This document shows positions 1 through 5,825 of a stretch of DNA of 64,000 bases, piece by piece. Position 1 is the stretch's first letter. The number at the start of each line of letters is the position of its first letter. Under the pieces are notes generated by a model. That model was not told the origin of the DNA. It ran no database searches and saw nothing but the letters and a program-made list of their open reading frames with translations. Source of the stretch: an uncultured Planctomycetia bacterium (GTDB lineage Bacteria; Planctomycetota; Phycisphaerae; FEN-1346; JAACEH01). The DNA lies in contig CAIYVX010000097.1 of the NCBI GenBank assembly GCA_903929765.1, positions 1-64,000 on the forward strand, in the 5' to 3' direction. Both the position numbers and the translations under genes were made by a program.

Positions 1-61
1 AAGCGAAGAATGGGAAACGGGAAAAGTTTATCTGACCATAACAGAATCGGAGAACGCCTAA
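1..61 (+). CDS. C-terminal end of an unidentified protein (partial)
   Basis: Frame 2 is open from the window edge and reads SEEWETGKVYLTITESENA before a TAA at 59-61. The residue mix looks like a real protein end, but only 19 codons are visible, so the family cannot be named. The codon use is AT-richer than the GC-rich genes that follow and matches the orphan gene just downstream, so the two may belong to one acquired segment. Confidence 0.4.
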   Translation, partial: SEEWETGKVYLTITESENA

Positions 62-113
62 GCCACTGTTACGAGAGACGGACCGGAAATGAATTTACAG
101 AAAAAAAGTTGCT

Positions 114-605
114 TTGCCTGAATTTGCCCATGCTTGGTATAAAGAAAACCAGATGACAAAGACATTCTACGGAGCCGTCCCAGAGACTATCCGTTCTGCT
201 TTCAAAGAAGTAAGGTTCTACCAAACAGACTTCGCAGGCATCTACTCGGGGACGATAAAGCTTTCTCCGGATGATGAGGGCATTCCGACGCTTGAAATTG
301 ACTTGGGTGGCGATTTACGGATGCTCGTGGATTGGGACCATCGAGATGGACCGCTGCGAAGCGTACATATTTATGAAGTAAATAGGCCATTAATCGACGT
401 TGTATCCAGGGATGGCATCTTTCCTGGGTCTCTTACAATTCGACCCAAAAACGGTCCTGAAGCTGGAGCAGATCTCATTGACCCGAATTTTATCGGTAGT
501 TACGACATGAAAATATTTGGCAAACCACTCCGGAGTTATATCCGAAATCCTAAAAGTGGAAAATGGGAGGAGGCCAGTATCGGTGACGATACATCAAAGA
601 AATAG
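114..605 (+). CDS. Hypothetical protein, low GC, start uncertain
   Basis: I do not recognise this protein. It is soluble (no signal peptide or membrane segment), up to 163 residues, with a beta-rich middle (IKLSPDDEGIPTLEIDLGG) and an acidic, lysine-rich tail. The frame opens at a TTG at 114, which lacks a clear ribosome-binding site. An ATG at 153 gives 150 residues. A third option is the ATG at 89: it reads MNLQKK and then hits a stop, but loss of one A from the A7 run at 101-107 would join it to this frame. That could be a sequencing error, a real frameshift or slippage. Base composition is clearly lower in GC than mnmG onward, consistent with horizontal transfer. Confidence 0.55.
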   Translation: MPEFAHAWYKENQMTKTFYGAVPETIRSAFKEVRFYQTDFAGIYSGTIKLSPDDEGIPTLEIDLGGDLRMLVDWDHRDGPLRSVHIYEVNRPLIDVVSRDGIFPGSLTIRPKNGPEAGADLIDPNFIGSYDMKIFGKPLRSYIRNPKSGKWEEASIGDDTSKK

Positions 606-648
606 GGATAAGAACAAACTTTTGGGTAACCTCTTGGGCTTCTTCTTC

Positions 649-683
649 TCATTTTTAATTTCTAATTTTTAATTTTTCATTCC
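649..683. repeat. AT-rich intergenic repeat, family F
   Basis: T/A-rich block built from TTTTTAATTT and TTTTTCATTC units. Closely similar blocks occur at 13905-13940 and 25801-25840, with looser versions at 14732-14772 and 22741-22780. Here it directly follows mnmG, and its minus-strand sequence ATGAAAAATTAA supplies the last codons MKN and the stop of that gene. Confidence 0.7.
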
Positions 684-2504
684 TTCCTCTCCTCGCCTCC
701 GCCGCTCCAGATAAATCTCCACCACCATCACATCGCTCTGGCTGATTCCCGCGATCCGCGACGCCTGACCCAGGTTCACCGGCCGCACCCGTGAAAACTT
801 CTCCCGCGCCTCGTGCCGCAACTGCCCGATTGCCGCGTAATCCAAGTCCTCTGGTATCCCCCGCTCTTCCATCTTCCTGAATTTCGCCACGTGCCGCGCC
901 TGCCGCTCCAAGTACCCCGCATATTTGATCTCGATCTCCACCTGCTCCGCCGCTGCCGGCGACGCCGCGACCAGCCGCGCCAAATCCTCGTGTTCCGCCG
1001 CTAACCCCGCCAGCGTCACCTCAGGCCGCCGCAGCAACTCCGCCAGCGAACTCCCACCCGCCCGCGCCCCCTCGAGCGCCGCCGCAATCTTCCCCATCAC
1101 CGCTTCTTTTTCTTCCAGCAAAGCCAACCTCCGCTCGTCCACCAGCCCTGCCTCACGCCCGATCCGCGTCAGCCGCCGGTCCGCATTGTCCTGTCGCAAG
1201 TGCAGCCGGTATTCCGCCAGGCTCGTGAACATCCGGTACGGTTCCTCGGTCCCCTTGGTTACCAGGTCGTCGATCATCACCCCCAGATACGCCTGATCCC
1301 GCCCCAGCACCAGCCACGCCCGGCCCGCCACACCCAGCGCCGCATTCGCCCCCGCCAATAACCCCTGCCCCGCCGCCTCCTCGTACCCGCTCGTCCCGTT
1401 GATCTGACCCGCCAGGAACAAGCCCACCACCGCCTTGCTCTCCAGCGTCGCCCGCAACTGCGTCGGCGGCGCATAATCATATTCAATTGCATATCCGTAT
1501 CGCACAATCTCCGCCTGCTCCAACCCCTCGATCCCCCGCACCATTGCGTCCTGCACGTCGCGCGGCACGCTCGTCGACAGCCCATTCGCATAAACCAGGT
1601 CGCTCTCTCTCCCCTCCGGCTCCAGAAATACCTGGTGCCGCCCGTGCTCCGCGAACCGCACGATCTTTGTCTCAATCGATGGGCAATAGCGCGGCCCCGT
1701 ACTCGAAATCTGTCCACTATAAAGCGGCGCCCGCTCCAGGTTGCGCCGCAACAGTTCATGCACCGCTTCGTTCGTCCAGGTCATGTAACACGGCATCTGC
1801 TCGATCTGTGGCGGCGGATTCAGATACGAAAACGCCACCGGCTCCGCGTCGCCGTCCTGCCGTTCCAGCCGTGAAAAATCGATGCTCGAACACCGTAGCC
1901 GCGGCGGCGTCCCCGTTTTCAGCCGCCCCAGTTCCAGCCCCAGCCGCCGCAACGAATCGCTCAACCCCGCCGACGCCGGCTCCCCGAACCGCCCGCCCGC
2001 CGCGATTTCCGTGCCGCAATGAATTACGCCGTTCAGAAATGTCCCCGTCGTCACCACCACCGCCCGCGCCGCCAGTTCTTCCCCATCGCCCAACCGCACT
2101 CCGGTCACGCGCCCGCCCACTGCGAGAATCTCCATCACCTCGCCCGCCACCATCTCCAGATTAGCCGCCGCCCGCAGCCGCGCCGTCATCGCCCGCTCAT
2201 ATCCCGCCCGGTCGCTCTGGCACCGCGGCCCGCGAACCGCCGGACCTTTGCTCCGGTTCAGCAGCCGGTACTGCAGCGCCGTCTCGTCCGCCACCAAGCC
2301 CATCGCCCCGCCCAGGGCGTCGATCTCACGCACCATCTGGCCCTTGGCCAGCCCCCCGATCGCCGGGTTGCAACTCATTCTCCCCGACGCCTCTGGCCGT
2401 AGCGTCACCAGCGCCGTCGCCGCCCCAAGCCGCGCCGCTGCCAGCGCCGCCTCGCAACCCGCGTGCCCGCCTCCAACCACGATAACATCGTATCCCCTGG
2501 CCAT
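669..2504 (-). CDS. mnmG: tRNA uridine-5-carboxymethylaminomethyl modification enzyme MnmG (GidA)
   Basis: FAD-dependent partner of MnmE (TrmE); together they install the carboxymethylaminomethyl group on wobble U34 of certain tRNAs in the cytoplasm. The 611 residues match the usual 610-630. Visible motifs are the FAD-binding GGGHAGCEAA (11-20), CNPAIGGLAKGQMVREID, LNRSKGPAVRGPR, and the C-terminal helical part with YAGYLERQ and PEDLDYAAIGQL that contacts MnmE and tRNA. No mnmE is in the window. The start is an ATG with no ribosome-binding site; a TATAAT lies 8 bases upstream, so the message may be leaderless. The final MKN residues come from the AT-rich repeat. Confidence 0.96.
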   Translation of the reverse strand: MARGYDVIVVGGGHAGCEAALAAARLGAATALVTLRPEASGRMSCNPAIGGLAKGQMVREIDALGGAMGLVADETALQYRLLNRSKGPAVRGPRCQSDRAGYERAMTARLRAAANLEMVAGEVMEILAVGGRVTGVRLGDGEELAARAVVVTTGTFLNGVIHCGTEIAAGGRFGEPASAGLSDSLRRLGLELGRLKTGTPPRLRCSSIDFSRLERQDGDAEPVAFSYLNPPPQIEQMPCYMTWTNEAVHELLRRNLERAPLYSGQISSTGPRYCPSIETKIVRFAEHGRHQVFLEPEGRESDLVYANGLSTSVPRDVQDAMVRGIEGLEQAEIVRYGYAIEYDYAPPTQLRATLESKAVVGLFLAGQINGTSGYEEAAGQGLLAGANAALGVAGRAWLVLGRDQAYLGVMIDDLVTKGTEEPYRMFTSLAEYRLHLRQDNADRRLTRIGREAGLVDERRLALLEEKEAVMGKIAAALEGARAGGSSLAELLRRPEVTLAGLAAEHEDLARLVAASPAAAEQVEIEIKYAGYLERQARHVAKFRKMEERGIPEDLDYAAIGQLRHEAREKFSRVRPVNLGQASRIAGISQSDVMVVEIYLERRRRGEEGMKN

Positions 2505-2512
2505 AGGCCCGT

Positions 2513-2518
2513 ATTATA
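2513..2518 (-). promoter_or_regulatory. Candidate -10 box for a leaderless mnmG transcript
   Basis: On the minus strand TATAAT is separated from the mnmG ATG by only 8 bases. Transcription would then start within a few bases of the initiation codon. No good -35 hexamer lies 16-18 bases upstream. Confidence 0.45.
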
Positions 2519-2560
2519 GGCATCCGCATTGTCGAAGGGTAGGATGCGGCAGTCGTTTCT

Positions 2561-2614
2561 TCACCCTTCTCCCTCGGGAGAAGGGTGCACGAAGTGCCGG
2601 GTGAGGGGTTTCTG
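2561..2614. repeat. Palindromic repeat, family A (GAGAAGGGT/GGGTGAGGGGT type)
   Basis: Begins with a perfect inverted repeat, ACCCTTCTCCC-TC-GGGAGAAGGGT (2563-2586), followed by a GGGTGAGGGGTTT tail. Related copies, all with the short-spaced palindrome and the GGTGAGGGGTT-like tail, occur at 16618, 18541, 22637, 26996 and 54151. Three of those lie inside genes. Confidence 0.85.
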
Positions 2615-2653
2615 CTATGTGCGTCCGACGGCGAGTTGTTGTTTCTTGCTGTT

Positions 2654-2686
2654 ACTGACCACTGACCACTGTCCACTAACCACTGC
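2654..2686. repeat. Degenerate CTGACCACT tandem repeat
   Basis: Four imperfect copies of a 7-9 base unit (ACTGACC, ACTGACC, ACTGTCC, ACTAACC). The block overlaps the 3' end of the HDOD gene and provides its last residues SSG and its TAG stop. Confidence 0.6.
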
Positions 2687-3635
2687 TTTTCTCCGTCAAG
2701 TGCAGCACATTCTCCGCCACTTCGTTGCGAATCGTCGCATCAAGCCGGCTCACCACCGTCTCATCCAGCTTCAGTTCGAACATCTCCGACGAAGCTTCCA
2801 GCTTCAGCCGCACCACCTGAAGCAACTCATGAAATTCTTTCGCGCTCAGTCCGAAATGCCGCCCCGCCAACTCCGCCGCCCGGGCCACCAGCACCGTCCG
2901 GCCCTGGTCGTGCGTCAGAACTTTTCCCACCGCCGCACCAACTTCGCACGCCAGGGCCAGTTCCTGCACCCCGTCACCCGCCTCGCTCACCGCCTCCGGG
3001 CGATGGTGCGAACCAACCACCTGGCAGACCGACTCCGGCAAGTGCCACCGCCGCAGCAGCATCTCTCCGGCCTGCATGTGGTCGAAACCCAGATGCCGCG
3101 TCTCCGCCACATGCAACTCCCCTTGCGCTTTCTTGTAGTAAGCGAGAACCTTCGCGTATTCCTCCGGTATCGCCGTTTGGATCACCAGCACGCCGATGTC
3201 CTGGAGCAGCCCGGCCGCCATCGCCTCCGCGCTCAGCCGCAGCCGCCGCCGCGCTGCCAGTTCGTCCGCGAACGTCCCCGTCACCAGGGCATGACTCCAG
3301 AAGTATGGATAGCTGAAACCGTACTTCTTCGCTTTGCTGTGTGACGCATGCACGATGCAGAAGGCCAGCGCCATGATCTGCACCCGCCGCAACCCCAGCC
3401 GCACGATCGCCTCCGACAGATTTCCGATCTCCCGTTGCGACGCAAAATAGACGCTGTTGGCCATCTTCAGCACCTTGGCCGTCAGACTCGGATCGCATTT
3501 CAACACCGCCGCCAACTGTTCCACGCTGCTCGTCGCCTCGGCGCACAACCGCGACAACTCCATTCCCACGCCCGGCGACACCGGTATCCGAGATCCATCC
3601 GCCATCAACTCTTCCAACGTCATTTTTCCTGGCAT
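2676..3635 (-). CDS. HDOD domain signalling protein
   Basis: Cytoplasmic 319-residue protein. The HDOD domain (a catalytically degenerate relative of HD hydrolases) spans roughly residues 12-210, with the core SLTAKVLKMANSVYF, a GLLQDIGVLV stretch in place of the HD site, and ETRHLGFDHMQAGEMLLRRW. A helical C-terminal part follows. Such proteins usually act in signalling or stress regulation; no output domain is seen. The ATG at 3635 has GAGG six bases upstream. The gene sits upstream of mnmG on the same strand, separated by family A and simple repeats. Its last residues and stop codon lie in the CTGACCACT repeat, so the original C-terminus may have been changed. Confidence 0.85.
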   Translation of the reverse strand: MPGKMTLEELMADGSRIPVSPGVGMELSRLCAEATSSVEQLAAVLKCDPSLTAKVLKMANSVYFASQREIGNLSEAIVRLGLRRVQIMALAFCIVHASHSKAKKYGFSYPYFWSHALVTGTFADELAARRRLRLSAEAMAAGLLQDIGVLVIQTAIPEEYAKVLAYYKKAQGELHVAETRHLGFDHMQAGEMLLRRWHLPESVCQVVGSHHRPEAVSEAGDGVQELALACEVGAAVGKVLTHDQGRTVLVARAAELAGRHFGLSAKEFHELLQVVRLKLEASSEMFELKLDETVVSRLDATIRNEVAENVLHLTEKSSG

Positions 3636-3767
3636 GACCTGCCTCTTTCCTCCCCAGCGTCAGACCTACCAATTTACCAGCCTGACTATTCTATCGGAAA
3701 AATATTCCATGCTAATTAACTACCTTTTGTTAAGAAAACGTGCCATTTAGGCAGCCGCGACATATTT

Positions 3768-3786
3768 TGCTGCCATTCTGGCGGCA
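3768..3786. promoter_or_regulatory. Operator-like palindrome upstream of the heat-shock cluster
   Basis: TGCTGCCA-TTC-TGGCGGCA is a near-perfect inverted repeat (7 of 8 arm positions pair, 3-base centre). A shorter TGCC-ATTTA-GGCA palindrome lies just upstream at about 3741-3753. The sites are about 115 and 150 bases before the first hsp20 start, in a gene-free stretch. This is neither the CIRCE nor the HAIR heat-shock sequence. A role as repressor site is inferred from position and symmetry only. Confidence 0.5.
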
Positions 3787-3900
3787 CGTTCTCGTCGAAC
3801 CCTATTATTGACTGAATATCGCCGCTTTTCCTCTGGCATAGTGTTTGCGTTTCATCTTTATGATACTTTATTCACACCGACTTTCTTGGAGGGCATAGCA

Positions 3901-4386
3901 ATGGCCTTTGGAAGACTCTTCGATCCGCGCCACGGTCCCTTTGGCGACTTGCAGCACGACATGAACGAACTCTTCGACTCGCTTGTCACCCGCTATGGCG
4001 GGCTAGCCCACGGCCTGATCCCGCGGGCCTTTCCGCCCGTCAACATTCTTGAGAACCAGGAAGCTTTGCTCATCGAATGCGAACTTCCAGGTGTCGAGCC
4101 AGGCTCCCTCGATCTTTCCATCACCGGCGACGTCTTGACCCTCAAGGGCGAACGCCTCAAACCCGTCAACCCGGCCGGCACCACCGAGCACATTCAGGAG
4201 CGGACCTACGGCGCCTTCAACCGCGCCATCACTCTGCCCGTCGGCGTCGACAACGACCACGCCGAAGCTAAATTTGCCAATGGCGTCCTCTCCCTGCGTC
4301 TACCCAAACTTCCCGAAGCCCGCCCGCGCCAGGTCGCCGTCAAAATCCAGCAGGACGAAAACCAAGCTCCTTCAGGAGGGAAATAA
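3901..4386 (+). CDS. Small heat-shock protein Hsp20, first of four
   Basis: ATP-independent holdase chaperone that binds unfolding proteins in oligomers. The 161-residue protein has an N-terminal arm, an alpha-crystallin domain from about residue 47 (PPVNILENQEALLIECELPG) to 145, and the signature FANGVLSLRLPK near the end. The frame is open further upstream, but the ATG at 3901 has a strong GGAGGG seven bases before it and fits the family start (MAFGRLFDP). The second hsp20 begins three bases after this stop, so the pair is translationally linked. Confidence 0.93.
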   Translation: MAFGRLFDPRHGPFGDLQHDMNELFDSLVTRYGGLAHGLIPRAFPPVNILENQEALLIECELPGVEPGSLDLSITGDVLTLKGERLKPVNPAGTTEHIQERTYGAFNRAITLPVGVDNDHAEAKFANGVLSLRLPKLPEARPRQVAVKIQQDENQAPSGGK

Positions 4387-4388
4387 TC

Positions 4389-4757
4389 ATGACCGGATTC
4401 GATAAACAATCTCCCGCCGCGCCGCCCAGGTATTTTCTCCCGGCCGTCGACGTCTCCGAGAGCAAGGATGAACTGGTTCTCGTGGCTGACATGCCCGGCG
4501 TCGCCCCAGAGGCGCTCGACGTCACCGTCGAGGGTGGCGTCCTGACTTTCAGCGGTCGCGTCGCTCCGGGCCCCGAGCGCGGTTTGGAAACCGTCCACCA
4601 GGAATTTCTCAAGGGGGACTATTTCCGCCAGTTCCGCCTCCCGCGCGAGTTTCTCGCTGACAAGGTCGAAGCCGTCCTCAAGGCCGGCGTCGTCACCATT
4701 CGCATCCCGCGCGACGAGCGCAGCAAGCCGCGCCGCATCCCCGTCCGCGCTGAATGA
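4389..4757 (+). CDS. Small heat-shock protein Hsp20, second of four
   Basis: A compact 122-residue Hsp20 in which the alpha-crystallin domain (about 15-110, from FLPAVDVSESKDELVLVAD) takes up nearly the whole protein and the N-terminal arm is very short. The C-terminal motif is LKAGVVTIRIPRD, followed by RRIPV, an IxI/V-type tail used for oligomer contacts. AGGAGGG lies eight bases before the ATG and overlaps the end of the preceding hsp20. It is clearly diverged from its neighbours, so the four genes are an old family expansion rather than fresh duplicates. Confidence 0.93.
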   Translation: MTGFDKQSPAAPPRYFLPAVDVSESKDELVLVADMPGVAPEALDVTVEGGVLTFSGRVAPGPERGLETVHQEFLKGDYFRQFRLPREFLADKVEAVLKAGVVTIRIPRDERSKPRRIPVRAE

Positions 4758-4823
4758 CCGGGGCCGAGTTGTTGTTAGGTCGGGTGCGTGCTTGCACACA
4801 CCGTAAAATAAGGAGGTTCCACC

Positions 4824-5276
4824 ATGAACCCCAGACCCCTCAAACGCCGCGGCGAGGACACCGTCGTCGAATCGCTACGCAACGAATTCAACCGTTTGTT
4901 CGACCGCTTCTGGACCGGCCAGCTTGAGCCGCTCCAGATCGGTCGCTGGGCGCCACCCATCGACATTTCAGAAACCGACGACGCCGTCCTCGTCCGCACC
5001 GAAATTCCCGGCGTCGATCCGGCCAAAATCGAAATCACCATCGAAGGTGATGTTTTGACCATTCGTGGCGAAAAACTCGAACAGCGCGAAACCAAAGAGC
5101 GCGATTACTTTCGCGTCGAACGCCAGTACGGCTGCTTCGTCCGCAACGTCCAGCTCCCCGCCCCCGTGCTCAAGGACCAGGCCGAGGCCGTCGCCCGACA
5201 GGGCGTCCTGACCATTCGCCTCCCGCGCCGCGAAGACCTCAAGCCCAAACGCGTGCCCATTAATCTTCAGCCGTAG
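4824..5276 (+). CDS. Small heat-shock protein Hsp20, third of four
   Basis: 150 residues with a classical Hsp20 layout: N-terminal arm with NEFNRLFDRFW (about 14-24), alpha-crystallin domain about 42-140 (PPIDISETDDAVLVRTEIPG), signature ARQGVLTIRLPRR, and a C-terminal KRVPINL extension resembling the IxI anchor. AAGGAGG lies just upstream of the ATG. It is the most canonical of the four and the best candidate for the main oligomer-forming sHSP. Confidence 0.94.
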   Translation: MNPRPLKRRGEDTVVESLRNEFNRLFDRFWTGQLEPLQIGRWAPPIDISETDDAVLVRTEIPGVDPAKIEITIEGDVLTIRGEKLEQRETKERDYFRVERQYGCFVRNVQLPAPVLKDQAEAVARQGVLTIRLPRREDLKPKRVPINLQP

Positions 5277-5281
5277 CCTCC

Positions 5282-5310
5282 TTGCGGTCATTCCGCTCCG
5301 GTGCTATACT
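5282..5310 (+). promoter_or_regulatory. Candidate sigma-70 promoter for hsp20-4 and lon
   Basis: TTGCGG (5282-5287) and TATACT (5305-5310) are separated by 17 bases and lie 35 bases before the fourth hsp20 start. This would let the last sHSP and Lon be transcribed apart from the first three genes. Confidence 0.6.
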
Positions 5311-5345
5311 CGTCTCAGGCTGTCTCTCGGCCTGGGAGAACGACC

Positions 5346-5789
5346 ATGCGTCGCGGTTCCGGCAAATCCAACGAAGAGATGTGGAAGCTCGCCCAGCGGA
5401 TGAACCGCTTGATGGAAGACTGGATGCATGCCCGTTTCCGCGGCAGCGGCGACGAAGGCTGGGTACCCGCCATTGACATTATCGAGTGCGCCGCCAAACT
5501 CCAGATCATCGCCGACCTGGCCGGCCTCAAAGCCGACGACGTCGCCGTGGTCTGGACTACCAAAACCCTGACCCTCAGCGGCACGCGCACCCTGCAGCCT
5601 CTTGACCAGCAGGTCCAGGTCCATCAGTTGGAGGTGGCTCGCGGCTCCTTCTGCCGCATGGTCGAACTACCCGCCCAAGTCGACCCCAGGACCGCCAAGA
5701 TTTTCTATCACGCCGGGATTCTGACCATCGTCGTGGCCAAAGAAAAGCCGGCCAAAAAAATCGCTCCACCCGCCGGGCCAACCGGGTGA
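5346..5789 (+). CDS. Divergent Hsp20-family protein, fourth of four
   Basis: 147 residues. The alpha-crystallin domain (about 38-135) is recognisable from WVPAIDIIECAAKLQIIADLAG and from FYHAGILTIVVAK near the end, but the core is less conserved than in the other three. The N-terminal arm is basic and methionine-rich (MWKLAQRMNRLMEDWMHARF). The C-terminal tail is Lys/Pro-rich and lacks an obvious IxI motif, so it may act as a client adaptor or a subunit of mixed oligomers rather than assemble alone. The ATG at 5346 follows GGGAGA at 5334; the frame is open upstream but contains the promoter. lon starts 36 bases after the stop. Confidence 0.85.
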   Translation: MRRGSGKSNEEMWKLAQRMNRLMEDWMHARFRGSGDEGWVPAIDIIECAAKLQIIADLAGLKADDVAVVWTTKTLTLSGTRTLQPLDQQVQVHQLEVARGSFCRMVELPAQVDPRTAKIFYHAGILTIVVAKEKPAKKIAPPAGPTG

Positions 5790-5825
5790 ACTGGGTTGTG
5801 AATTGATGGAAGGAAATTACCGAAG

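Noticed and set aside
2248..2676. Short frames reading LHPSPSGEGCTK and LLPREKGEE around 2530-2650
   Set aside because: They are translations of a family A palindrome and its flanks, not genes.
3859..3864. TATGAT as the -10 of the hsp20 cluster
   Set aside because: No acceptable -35 (sigma-70 or heat-shock type) at 15-19 bases upstream, so the promoter could not be placed.
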